Assembly: GCF_014838715.1 (NCBI RefSeq)
Contig: NZ_CP061947.1
Location: 1,798,001-1,862,000, forward strand
DNA: 64,000 nt
Source of the DNA: Algoriphagus sp. Y33
GTDB lineage: Bacteria; Bacteroidota; Bacteroidia; Cytophagales; Cyclobacteriaceae
Direction: 5' to 3'
Under the pieces are notes generated by a model. That model was not told the DNA's origin and did not search any database. It saw only the letters and a program-made list of their open reading frames with translations. Position 1 is the first letter of the stretch. Every line of letters starts with the position of its first letter. The position numbers were made by a program, and so were the translations under genes. Below, one piece after another: positions 9,024 to 17,007 of this stretch.

Positions 9024-9739
9024 GACCAGAAGTGTTCTCGGATTATGGGTAAAAAGTCAGTGATGCCGGGATTGTCTCCATGAAAACAGAGCGTTTCGGC
9101 CTTTACCTTTAGCTTTTTCCCCTGATTGGAGATCAGATACCCATTGCCCAGAATATTCTGCAGGTGTTCGGATATTTCCTGCTCGGTGGTGAGATGCGAT
9201 CCGAAAATAGATCTCGGCATCAATTGGTAATTGTCTAAATAACCCCGATCACCAAAAATTTCTATCCGACTAATCAAGCCCTTCGCATTGATCTGCTTTT
9301 CTAACTGGGAATGGGGAGGAGTGAAAATCGGGGTGTTATGAAAGTGATTTGCGATGAAATCAGTGAGTAGATCAGCAAGGTCTTCATTGGAAGCAACATC
9401 ATTATACAAGGCTCCATGGAATTTGATGTGATCCATCGCCACTCCGGATTTTTCCGCCAATTGCTCGAATTTCAGAATCTGGATTAAAATAGATTTAATG
9501 AGATCCTTGTGGGGAATTTTCATGGTTTTTCTACCGAAATTACTTCGGTCAGGGTAGGAGGGATGTGCGCCAACCTTCTTTTTGTAGGTCAATGCCAGCT
9601 CGATGCTTCTAGTGATAGTTTCTTTATTTCCATAGTGCCCTCCACAAGCGATGCTGGCAGTGTCGATGAGTGGAAAAACTTGTTTTTCGTTTGGCATGCC
9701 TTCACCTAAATCACAGTTTATTTCTGGCAGTTTCTTCAT
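9020..9739 (-). CDS. pxpA: 5-oxoprolinase subunit PxpA (LamB/YcsF family)
   Basis: First gene of the pxpABC operon; PxpA is the subunit thought to process the phosphorylated or ring-opened 5-oxoproline intermediate. The family signatures are all present: INCDLGEGMPNE at the N-terminus, ASIACGGHYGNKETI, GAHPSYPDRSNFGRK, and HGALYN with FGDRGY later. The length of 239 residues is typical. The ATG at 9739 gives a start four residues before INCDLGEG. It overlaps pxpB by 4 bp. Confidence 0.94.
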   Translation of the reverse strand: MKKLPEINCDLGEGMPNEKQVFPLIDTASIACGGHYGNKETITRSIELALTYKKKVGAHPSYPDRSNFGRKTMKIPHKDLIKSILIQILKFEQLAEKSGVAMDHIKFHGALYNDVASNEDLADLLTDFIANHFHNTPIFTPPHSQLEKQINAKGLISRIEIFGDRGYLDNYQLMPRSIFGSHLTTEQEISEHLQNILGNGYLISNQGKKLKVKAETLCFHGDNPGITDFLPIIREHFWS

Positions 9740-9801
9740 TGCAGGGGAAAAATTGAATAAAGCCTAAAATACGAAATCCCATTTAAGGCTTCGAATATTT
9801 C

Positions 9802-10311
9802 CTATAACTTATTATAATGCTTAATCAGCTCATTGAGTTGTTTGTAATCTAATTTTCCTTTGGTCAATTTTAGATGGTGAATAATAGCCAATGCTTTTTT
9901 CATTCGGCTTTCCGGATTTTTGACTTTGGTGACTGTATAGACCATCATCCGCTGTTTTCCTGGCGTAAGACTTTTGAAATAGTGAGCTCCTTCCTTTTCC
10001 TGATCCAAGAGTACTTGGAGTTCCTCGGGCATTTCATGGCCATACTCACTGTGATCCCTTGCTATTTTGACTGAAAAGGAAGCTTCTTCATTGAGGTTGA
10101 ATCTGTTCCGAAGTTCTTGGTTGACCAAGACATACCAGTAGTCTTTGGCTTTCATGAGTGCCATGTGAAATGGTCCTTCATCTTTTATCCAGACCAAAAC
10201 CCTGCGGTGTTTTTCATCCATCATTTGGCTGGAAATATCATCGGATACCGGAATGTGATATTGCCAATGATTAAATTCAAATGCATCCAAATTTGCCTGA
10301 AATTCTATCAT
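9802..10311 (-). CDS. YdeI/OmpD-associated family protein with DUF1905-like N-terminus
   Basis: Small soluble protein, 169 residues. The first about 90 residues have the DUF1905 pattern (beta barrel, with FNHWQYHIPVS and RRVLVWIK blocks). The C-terminal part (LTPGKQRMMVYTVTKVKNPESRMKKA) matches the YdeI/OmdA region, normally SPSHQREYVRWIxxAKxxETRxRRI. In other bacteria such proteins are linked to bacteriocin or envelope-stress protection, but the biochemical role is unknown. It lies 62 bp upstream of pxpA on the same strand, so a shared transcript is possible. Confidence 0.75.
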   Translation of the reverse strand: MIEFQANLDAFEFNHWQYHIPVSDDISSQMMDEKHRRVLVWIKDEGPFHMALMKAKDYWYVLVNQELRNRFNLNEEASFSVKIARDHSEYGHEMPEELQVLLDQEKEGAHYFKSLTPGKQRMMVYTVTKVKNPESRMKKALAIIHHLKLTKGKLDYKQLNELIKHYNKL

Positions 10312-10480
10312 TTTGTTGTGTTAAGTAAAAAGATAATCCGCGCCTAACGAATATCCACAATCCGGCAATGCCCTTTACTTTACTAGTTGTGCTTTGCCTC
10401 CATCATTCCGTGCTGCCAATAGGTGAAACACTGTCTTGGCATTAGTGCTGATATTGAGAGCTTCGATTATTATTAGCCTA

Positions 10481-10518
10481 AAATAAAAAATCCCTTCAAC
10501 TTTAGCTTTTGACGGGAT
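10481..10518 (-). terminator. Rho-independent terminator of the two-component operon
   Basis: Arms ATCCCTTCAA (10490-10499) and TTGACGGGAT (10509-10518) pair with one wobble. On the minus strand the stem is followed by a T-rich run (complement of AAATAAAAAA, 10481-10490). It sits 28 bp after the stop of the receiver-kinase gene. Confidence 0.75.
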
Positions 10519-10545
10519 CTGAAAATAGCAGTAAGTTGTAATAGG

Positions 10546-11994
10546 CTATTCGTTCGAAAGATTAAAAGAAATCAGAAAGGTAGTGCCTTTGCCTACTTCA
10601 CTCTTCACCCGTATAGAACCACCGTGACTTAAAATAATATTCTGCGTATTGGTAAGTCCCAATCCTGATCCGGTTGCTTTGCTGGTGAAGAATGGCTCAA
10701 ACAAGCGTTCTAAATTCTCCTTAGGAATGCCTTCCCCGTTGTCCCGAATTTCAATTCTGCACTGCTTGTTCTTCACAGAAGTTTTCAATAGCAATTTCCC
10801 TGTCCTTTCGTCCATAGCCTCTATGGCATTTACGATCAGATTGATCAAGGCTATCTTTACTTTTTCTCCATCTACCTGTATATCACAAATATCTGTTTGA
10901 TATTGTTTGAGTATGGAGATGCCTTTGAATTCTATCCTGTCCTGTACATGTTCCAATGCCTCGTCTAAAAGCGTGTTTATGGAAAGAGACTTAGCATCCA
11001 GTTCTGTAAACCTGGTACTATCCAGCAACTGAGTGACTAGATGGTTAATCCTGTCGCAATTCCTCCTGATCACATCGATCAAATCACCGCTTTCTGTAAG
11101 AACTGACTCAGGAAGTTCCATGTGCAATTGATCCGCAGAAAGTAAAATTGTGGTAAGAGGGTTTTTTACCTCATGCGCCAAAAGCCTTGCAATTCTACCT
11201 GTGGAGGAGAATTTCTTCAGATTGAGTTCTTCTTCTTCCTTCGCTTTGATCGCACTTAGATCCTTGATCAATACCTGAAAGATGCTTACATCTTGCTTTA
11301 CTATACTTATAAGGCAGTTGATGGTATGGTTATGGTCAATAGTCATAACTGCCTCCATGTCGTAAAGTTCCTGATTTTTGAAAAACAAATCATCCAATTC
11401 CTGCCGCGAAGATTCTTCGGTAAGTAGATTTTTGAAGTAGAAGCTTTCTTCGGAATGGGGATCGTAAGCTTTGCTTCCAAATTTCTTCAGAAAGGCAGGG
11501 TTGGCTTCTATGATTTCACCTTCATCATCCATCAAAAGGAAGGGGTCACTTGCCAATTCGAAAATTGATCTGAATTTCACTGCGGCGCTTGCCAGCGATT
11601 CCATTAGCTGAGCATCACGAATAGCATACCTTAGTGTTCTATCCAGCGTATGCGCATCAAATTCCCCTTTTACTAAATAGTCAGATGCCCCCAGGGTGAG
11701 CGCTTCACGGTCAATATTTCCCGTGTTCATGCCTGTAAGCATGATTACAGGTGCATGCTTTCTCAGCGATTTTATTTCTCGAATCAGCTCTAAACCAGTG
11801 TCTTTCCCCAGCCTGTAGTCTACCAGAAATACATCGAAGCTTTGATCTAACTTCGGTATGGCTTCCTTAAGGGTAGTTGCTGATTCTAATTCATAGATAG
11901 TATCAGGAATTTTTTTTAGTAAAGTAGATACCAGAAAAAAATCATCGGGATCATCATCTACGTAGAGTATTTTTATTATTTCTGTACTATTCAT
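10546..11994 (-). CDS. Receiver-PAS-histidine kinase (hybrid sensor kinase with N-terminal REC)
   Basis: Soluble two-component kinase, 482 residues. An N-terminal receiver domain (about 6-125) has the acidic pair DDD at 13-15, phospho-acceptor D59 (FLVDYRLG) and K109. A PAS domain follows (about 140-250), then HisKA with H274 in LLAHEVKNPLT and a HATPase domain with N-box (LINLIVNAIEAM), DNGEGI and SGLGL. There is no membrane segment, so it senses an internal or relayed signal, probably phosphate from the upstream kinase through its receiver. It lies 8 bp after the single-domain regulator in a three-gene leftward operon. Confidence 0.93.
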   Translation of the reverse strand: MNSTEIIKILYVDDDPDDFFLVSTLLKKIPDTIYELESATTLKEAIPKLDQSFDVFLVDYRLGKDTGLELIREIKSLRKHAPVIMLTGMNTGNIDREALTLGASDYLVKGEFDAHTLDRTLRYAIRDAQLMESLASAAVKFRSIFELASDPFLLMDDEGEIIEANPAFLKKFGSKAYDPHSEESFYFKNLLTEESSRQELDDLFFKNQELYDMEAVMTIDHNHTINCLISIVKQDVSIFQVLIKDLSAIKAKEEEELNLKKFSSTGRIARLLAHEVKNPLTTILLSADQLHMELPESVLTESGDLIDVIRRNCDRINHLVTQLLDSTRFTELDAKSLSINTLLDEALEHVQDRIEFKGISILKQYQTDICDIQVDGEKVKIALINLIVNAIEAMDERTGKLLLKTSVKNKQCRIEIRDNGEGIPKENLERLFEPFFTSKATGSGLGLTNTQNIILSHGGSIRVKSEVGKGTTFLISFNLSNE

Positions 11995-12002
11995 AATATT
12001 CT

Positions 12003-12446
12003 CTAAGCCGGTAGCAAGACTGTTTTCGACCAGTAATTTTCAATTTCTTCAGCGATTTTGACCAATTCGTCAAATGATCCGGGTTTGGTGATAAAGCTAC
12101 TAGACCCCATTTTGTAAGTGACCCGGATATCATCTGCGCTATTTGAAGTAGTAAAGATGATCACGGGAATGGACTTGAGATCATCATTTCCTTTTATTTC
12201 AGCAAGCGCTTCTCTACCATCTTTGCGCGGCATGTTCAGATCCAGGAGAATGATATCGGGTTTGGGATATTTTTCGAGATTATCATAGGGTGATAATCGT
12301 TTCAAATATCTGAGAAGAGCTTCACCATCTTCTACACAGGTGACTTTCTCTTTTGGAAGCGTTCGTTCAAAGGCTTTCAGGATGAGTAATTTGTCGTCCT
12401 CATCGTCTTCAGCGACTAGGATTTGGATAGGTTTCTCGAAGGACAT
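12003..12446 (-). CDS. Single-domain response regulator (Rcp1-like)
   Basis: A stand-alone receiver domain of about 147 residues with no output domain: acidic pocket EDDEDD near residue 13, phospho-acceptor D69 (ILLDLNMP), TT at 99-100 and K121 in the KPG motif. The longer frame to 12623 runs far into the upstream kinase gene and adds no domain. The ATG at 12446 (or the one at 12452) puts the start about 100 bp after that kinase's stop. Such regulators carry phosphate between kinases; here it lies between two, suggesting a phosphorelay. Confidence 0.9.
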   Translation of the reverse strand: MSFEKPIQILVAEDDEDDKLLILKAFERTLPKEKVTCVEDGEALLRYLKRLSPYDNLEKYPKPDIILLDLNMPRKDGREALAEIKGNDDLKSIPVIIFTTSNSADDIRVTYKMGSSSFITKPGSFDELVKIAEEIENYWSKTVLLPA

Positions 12447-12546
12447 GAGCATAGAGTGTTGACGAACAAGGGGATGAATTTCGGTGAAAAGATAAGCAGC
12501 TTTTTGGTAATTAAATACTGTCCTATTTTTTTGGTACAAGCGGTAA

Positions 12547-13986
12547 TTACGTTTCAGTAGATGGTAAAATAATGTTGAAAGTAGATCCTTTTCCCAGACT
12601 ACTCTCCGCATATATAATTCCACCGTATTTTTCTATAATTTTTCTGGTAATTGAAAGACCTATTCCTGTGCCTTCATATTCTTTCTTCCCATGTAACCTT
12701 TGGAAGATCGAAAAAATTCGATCTGCATGTTCTTTCTCGAATCCTATTCCGTTGTCAACTAGTTTTATCCGATAGTAGTTTCCGTTCTTGTTCAGTGTTG
12801 GGTATTTACTGACCAGTGCCTGACTGGCCTTTTCGGAGGTTATTGTGATTTCAGGATTTATCCCTGTTTTCGCGAATTTCAACGAATTTGAAATTAAATT
12901 TTGAAAGACCTGTCTGTATTCAGTATCGGAACCTTTGACTTTCGGCAATTTCCCCACAGTGATATTGGCCGCTTTGTCTTGTATGGTTATTTCAAAGTCT
13001 TCAAGCATCTCTGAGATTACTTGGGAAAGATTCACTGATTTTACTTGTTCAGGGTCAACGCGTCCAGCTCTACTGTATTCCAGGAGATCTGTAATCAATA
13101 ATCTCATTCTAACTGAGGCTGCGGTGATCCTGTTTAGGTATAAATCCCCATCACCTTGCAATTTGTCACTGTATTGTTCATTTAGCAGATCGGAAAATGC
13201 AGTGATTTTTCTTAAAGGTTCCTGCAAATCGTGGGAAGCAACATAGGCAAATTGCTCTAATTCCTTATTGGAATCGTCCAAAAGCTTAATCTGATCCCGG
13301 AGTTTTTCCTGAAATAATGTAATCTCCTTATTCGCCAGCAACTGTGCTTTATTATATTGGTAGATAGAGAAGAAGGTGACTAAACCGATGGTTATGGAGA
13401 AAACCGATATCAGACCTACGATAAATGGCAAGGCGTTGATGTTGTTTATCAAGACTTGATTGCTTTCCCGGAAAAGTTTGTTTTCCACTTCATTAATCCG
13501 TAAAACAGTACTTTTGATCATTTTATAACCTTGCAGTGCATTATTGGCCTTGGTAGAGTCTAAGAAACCGTCCAGACTTCCATTTTCATTCATATACCCT
13601 ATGGTAGCTTCAAAAGTCCTGACTCTGGCATTGATAAGTCCTCGAAGTTCTTCAATGTTGTTTTGCTGGGTAGCATTATTCAAAGTCAATCCCTGCAGCT
13701 GTGTGAGGAGCAATTCTGCATTGATGTTTGATTGATTATAGTGAGTCAAGAAATCCTTGTTACCGGTCAATACATACCCTCTAATATTGGTTTCCCTTTC
13801 TAAAATACTTGAGTACAGTTGGTCCGTACGCTGTAGCACCTCAGAAGTGTGCATCACAGCTTTTGTGTAGAAATCGATCCGCCCTGCTGTCCAGTAAGAA
13901 ACCCCGCTGCCTATAATAATTAGAATAAGCGTCACAATCGAATAGATTTTGACCTGGCGGATTGAAGGATTTTGTTCTTTTTTCAT
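12547..13986 (-). CDS. CHASE3-domain membrane sensor histidine kinase
   Basis: Inner-membrane kinase, 479 residues. TM1 is at about 13-33 and TM2 at about 186-208. The periplasmic segment between them fits CHASE3 (SSILERETNIRGYVLTGN). A short coiled coil follows, then HisKA with H252 in YVASHDLQEPLRK, a cyanobacteriochrome-like H-box, and HATPase with NLISNSLKFAK, DNGIGF and GTGIGLSI. It is first in the operon with the Rcp1-like regulator and the REC-PAS kinase. The ligand is unknown. Confidence 0.93.
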   Translation of the reverse strand: MKKEQNPSIRQVKIYSIVTLILIIIGSGVSYWTAGRIDFYTKAVMHTSEVLQRTDQLYSSILERETNIRGYVLTGNKDFLTHYNQSNINAELLLTQLQGLTLNNATQQNNIEELRGLINARVRTFEATIGYMNENGSLDGFLDSTKANNALQGYKMIKSTVLRINEVENKLFRESNQVLINNINALPFIVGLISVFSITIGLVTFFSIYQYNKAQLLANKEITLFQEKLRDQIKLLDDSNKELEQFAYVASHDLQEPLRKITAFSDLLNEQYSDKLQGDGDLYLNRITAASVRMRLLITDLLEYSRAGRVDPEQVKSVNLSQVISEMLEDFEITIQDKAANITVGKLPKVKGSDTEYRQVFQNLISNSLKFAKTGINPEITITSEKASQALVSKYPTLNKNGNYYRIKLVDNGIGFEKEHADRIFSIFQRLHGKKEYEGTGIGLSITRKIIEKYGGIIYAESSLGKGSTFNIILPSTET

Positions 13987-14118
13987 TAGAAGGTATTCCC
14001 CGTAGTGGGTAATTAATTACTCAATAAGAATGAGTTTGTTTTAATAAAATGGGTATAAAAATGAGTTTAATAGGGCAAACGGTGCATTCAGCCTCATTTA
14101 TATCATCTACTTGATTTC

Positions 14119-14134
14119 AGGCATGCCTGTTGAA
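14119..14134 (+). promoter_or_regulatory. Possible sigma-54 promoter before the lmo0937-type gene
   Basis: AGGCATGCCTGTTGAA has GG and TTG spaced as in the -24/-12 consensus TGGCAC-N5-TTGCA but misses several consensus positions (including the -12 GC). It lies 43 bp before the gene start and 0.9 kb from a sigma-54 activator gene. It is only suggestive. Confidence 0.25.
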
Positions 14135-14176
14135 CTAACAGATGTAAATTAATTTAACAACCTAAACACCAAAACT

Positions 14177-14329
14177 ATGAGTTCTTTATTGTATTTCATC
14201 GCAGTAATTCTTCTGATTGGCTGGCTAATCGGAGTATTTGCCTATAGCGTAGGAGGCTTAATCCATATATTACTTGTATTAGCAGTCATAGCGGTAATTT
14301 TCAGATTGATTTCCGGACGATCAGTCTAG
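14177..14329 (+). CDS. lmo0937 family small membrane protein
   Basis: A 50-residue hydrophobic protein starting MSSLLYFIAVILLIGWLIGV and ending in SGRSV. It has two transmembrane helices (about 4-22 and 27-46) with the GWLIG motif and GGLIHILLVLAVI segment characteristic of the lmo0937/DUF5670 family. These are often expressed under envelope or osmotic stress next to YtxH and CsbD genes, which fits the YtxH-like gene that follows. The start is preceded by AACACCAAAACT, an AT-rich Bacteroidota-type leader. Confidence 0.85.
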   Translation: MSSLLYFIAVILLIGWLIGVFAYSVGGLIHILLVLAVIAVIFRLISGRSV

Positions 14330-14608
14330 TTTTTCATATAAGCCTGCGAGATTTTAAGATAGTCTTGGTGGACGTTTGAAATTCTGAACCAACCGTACAA
14401 TGAATTTTACGTAAATAAAAGGAAATTGGAACGCATTTAAAGATGAATTGAAAAAGCACGACAAAATTAATTCCAATGATGAATTGACCTTCGCCAATCA
14501 CCGGATAAATGAGTATTGAAGAAGCTTGAAAAATAGAGATGGGGATTTTCATCGAATTTAAATCAATCTGAAATTCTAAATCAATTATAATCACTAAACA
14601 AAAAAGCA

Positions 14609-14860
14609 ATGAACAAATCAACAATAAATAAAACACTTTGGCTAAGCGGATTAGTAACAGGCGCTTTGGTAGGAGCATACCTTTATAAGAATAAGGATGA
14701 CTTTGGTCCTCAAAAAGAAAAGTTAAATAGTCTGTTGGGAGATTTTCAATCCATTATAGGTGATCTGAAAACTAAACTTTTGGAAGCAAAATCAGAAGGG
14801 CTGGAGGCCACTAAGACAGCCTTACAGGCTGCTAAAGATAAAGTAGAAAAAGTGAAGTGA
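14609..14860 (+). CDS. YtxH-domain small stress-type protein
   Basis: 83 residues. A short hydrophobic N-terminal anchor with glycine motif (LWLSGLVTGALVGAYLYKN, about 10-28) is followed by a long charged amphipathic helix (KLNSLLGDFQ to the C-terminus). This is the layout of YtxH-like gas-vesicle/general-stress proteins. Function is unknown. It is followed by a good terminator at 14880-14912 and lies between the lmo0937 gene and the regulator pair. Confidence 0.75.
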   Translation: MNKSTINKTLWLSGLVTGALVGAYLYKNKDDFGPQKEKLNSLLGDFQSIIGDLKTKLLEAKSEGLEATKTALQAAKDKVEKVK

Positions 14861-14879
14861 AATAGGTTTAGAATTAACG

Positions 14880-14912
14880 AAAAGGTGTGGCAAGTAGCTG
14901 CACCTTTTCTTT
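14880..14912 (+). terminator. Terminator after the YtxH-like gene
   Basis: AAAAGGTG (14880-14887) and CACCTTTT (14901-14908) are perfect 8-bp arms followed by CTTT. It lies 20 bp after the stop codon. Confidence 0.75.
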
Positions 14913-14992
14913 AAATCTACCTATTTTAAGTTAAAATCCCCAATTAAACGATGTGAATGTGCCCCAGCATAACGAGAGTAGACTATGACGTG

Positions 14993-15388
14993 ATGAAGAA
15001 TAAACTAATTCTAGTAATAGACGATGAACCGGAAATCAGGACGCTTTTAACCCGATTTTTGGCTAGAAAAGGATTTTCTGTAGAGGCTGCAGGCACACTT
15101 GAAGAAGGAAGAAGATTGTTTGATCAATTAAACCCCGAATTGATCTTTTTGGACGTAAATCTTCCGGATGGAAGTGGTCTAGATGAGCTCAGATATATCA
15201 ATTCCGGCAAATTCCAATACAAAGTAATCATGATGAGTGCTTTTGATCACAGTGAAGTAAAACTGGAAGCAATCCAATATGGAGCATTAGACTTCCTTAG
15301 CAAACCATTCAATATAGCGCGTCTGGATCAGGTTGTTCAGAGCCAATTATACAATACAAATAATAACACCAAGGAAAACCATGGCTAA
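14993..15388 (+). CDS. Single-domain response regulator
   Basis: Receiver-only protein of 131 residues: acidic pair DDE at 10-12, phospho-acceptor D54 (LIFLDVNLPDGSG), S/T switch region MMSAFD and lysine in LDFLSKPF. The ATG at 14993 gives the standard N-terminus MKNKLILVIDDEPEIR; the frame can be extended to 14957 but that adds only 12 residues without homology. Its last codons overlap the start of the next regulator by 8 bp, so the two are coupled. It may be a phosphate sink or relay for the sigma-54 activator. Confidence 0.88.
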   Translation: MKNKLILVIDDEPEIRTLLTRFLARKGFSVEAAGTLEEGRRLFDQLNPELIFLDVNLPDGSGLDELRYINSGKFQYKVIMMSAFDHSEVKLEAIQYGALDFLSKPFNIARLDQVVQSQLYNTNNNTKENHG

Positions 15389-16793
15389 GATTCTCGTAAT
15401 TGATGATAATATTGACATATGTCAACTTCTAGAGCGGTTTCTCACGAAGAAAGGCTATGATGTCCAAACTACGATTTCAGGAAAGAATGGTCTGGATATG
15501 GTTAAGAAAACTTTTTTTGACCTGATTTTTTGTGATTTCAAATTGCGCGATATGGAAGGTAGGGATGTGCTGATGAAGGTCAGAGAGATTTCTCCCGGTA
15601 CGCAAGTGGCTATAATTACCGGGTATGCCGATGTGAAAATTGCGGTAGAAGTGATCAAGAATGGTGCATTTGACTATGTAACCAAACCCTTGATCCCTGA
15701 TGAAATTATAAACCTAATCGAACGTGCTCTAGCTGCTTCTAAAGTAAGTAAGTCGAACACCCAGACCTTTACTAAAGCTACCGAGCTGAAGAAAGAATCT
15801 GAGTCAAAAACTCATAAATCTGATTCGAAGTTTTTGAAAGGTACTGGAGCGGAATCCAAAAAATTATATAAAGAGGTTGCTTTGGTTGCACCTACCAGTC
15901 TTAGCGTGGTCATTTATGGAGAAAGTGGAGCAGGTAAGGAGAATATAGCACGTACTATTCATGATCAAAGCGAGCGGGCAGGTAAGCCTTTTATCGCTGT
16001 AGACTGTGGAGCACTCACCAAAGAGCTAGCGGGCAGCGAACTGTGGGGACATGAAAAAGGATCATTCACGGGAGCATTGACTGAAAAGCCCGGACAATTT
16101 GAATTGGCTGACGGAGGGACGATTTTTTTGGATGAAATAGCAAACCTTTCATATGAGACACAAGTGGGCTTACTTCGGTTAGTCCAAGAGAGAAAGTTAA
16201 GAAGAATAGGGGGAACGAAAGATAAATCTATTGACGTACGTATTTTGGTGGCTTCCAATGAAGACTTGAGAAAGGCTGTCTCAGAAGGTAAGTTTAGAGA
16301 GGATTTATACTTTAGATTTAATGAATTTAGTATTACGGTGCCACCTTTGCGAAATAGGAAGGCAGATATTGAGGCTTTTGCTTACCATTTTTTGGAGCTT
16401 TCCAATGAAGAACTGAATAAGAAAGTCTTTGGCTTCGATGAGCAAGTGATGGATGTATTAAAAGAATACCCATGGCCGGGTAATTTACGGGAAATGCTTA
16501 ATGTAATCCGTAGGGCTACACTTTTGACGGATGGTGGCAAAATGTCTGTTTCGGCCCTTCCTCCGGAGATTGTTTATTCTCAGAAGTTCAATTTCTCAGA
16601 TTTGGATTCGGATAGAACTGAAAATAAAGCCCATAAAATGCCATTGAATCTCAAGGATGCTGCTGCTGAAGCGGAAGCGGAGGTGCTGAAAAAGGTGTTG
16701 GAGGAAGTGAAATACAACAGGACTCAAGCGGCTAAGCAATTGGGCATAGACCGTAAAACACTCTTCAATAAAATGAAGCAGTACGATTTGTAG
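15381..16793 (+). CDS. Sigma-54-dependent response regulator (NtrC family)
   Basis: Cytoplasmic transcription activator, about 470 residues. Receiver domain 1-120 with D52 (CDFKLRD) and K102. A charged serine/lysine linker (about 125-155) precedes the AAA+ domain: Walker A GESGAGKE (180-187), the sigma-54 contact loop GSFTGA (a GAFTGA variant, 227-232) and Walker B GGTIFLDE (245-252). A Fis-type HTH (NRTQAAKQLGIDRKTLFNKM) ends the protein. The ATG at 15381 overlaps the preceding regulator stop by 8 bp. No kinase is adjacent on this strand; the leftward kinase operon at 10.5-14 kb is the natural partner. Confidence 0.95.
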   Translation: MAKILVIDDNIDICQLLERFLTKKGYDVQTTISGKNGLDMVKKTFFDLIFCDFKLRDMEGRDVLMKVREISPGTQVAIITGYADVKIAVEVIKNGAFDYVTKPLIPDEIINLIERALAASKVSKSNTQTFTKATELKKESESKTHKSDSKFLKGTGAESKKLYKEVALVAPTSLSVVIYGESGAGKENIARTIHDQSERAGKPFIAVDCGALTKELAGSELWGHEKGSFTGALTEKPGQFELADGGTIFLDEIANLSYETQVGLLRLVQERKLRRIGGTKDKSIDVRILVASNEDLRKAVSEGKFREDLYFRFNEFSITVPPLRNRKADIEAFAYHFLELSNEELNKKVFGFDEQVMDVLKEYPWPGNLREMLNVIRRATLLTDGGKMSVSALPPEIVYSQKFNFSDLDSDRTENKAHKMPLNLKDAAAEAEAEVLKKVLEEVKYNRTQAAKQLGIDRKTLFNKMKQYDL

Positions 16794-16828
16794 AGATAAG
16801 CTTTGCCTTAACTAGCGAAAAATACTTT

Positions 16829-16879
16829 AAACAGTTAATCCATGAATTCTATTTTAAAGAATTAACGGATTAACTGTTT
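16829..16879. repeat. Long inverted repeat after the sigma-54 activator gene
   Basis: AAACAGTTAATCC (16829-16841) and GGATTAACTGTTT (16867-16879) are perfect 13-bp arms around a 25-bp AT-rich loop that itself contains GAATTC and GAATTA words. It has no T-run immediately after, so termination is possible but not certain. Confidence 0.5.
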
Positions 16880-16973
16880 GATTTAAAGTCGTATATGATT
16901 TATTTCTGATGATAGAATAGTTGAGTTGTTAACTTTTTTATACTTCTTATTTAGATTAATTATAATTAAAGTA

Positions 16974-16982
16974 TACTTTTGC
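16974..16982 (+). promoter_or_regulatory. Bacteroidota-type -7 box before the TonB receptor
   Basis: TACTTTTGC matches the TAnnTTTGY -7 consensus of Bacteroidota housekeeping promoters, 25 bp before the ATG at 17008. I do not see a good -33 TTTG at the right distance, so strength is uncertain. The short leader contains TGCCG...CGGCA arms. Confidence 0.45.
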
Positions 16983-17007
16983 TGCCGTATTCACTCACGG
17001 GCGGCAC

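Noticed and set aside
14334..14678. 114-codon minus-strand frame over the YtxH region
   Set aside because: Antisense to the YtxH-like gene, no domain, rich in hydrophobic residues because of the AT-rich complement.
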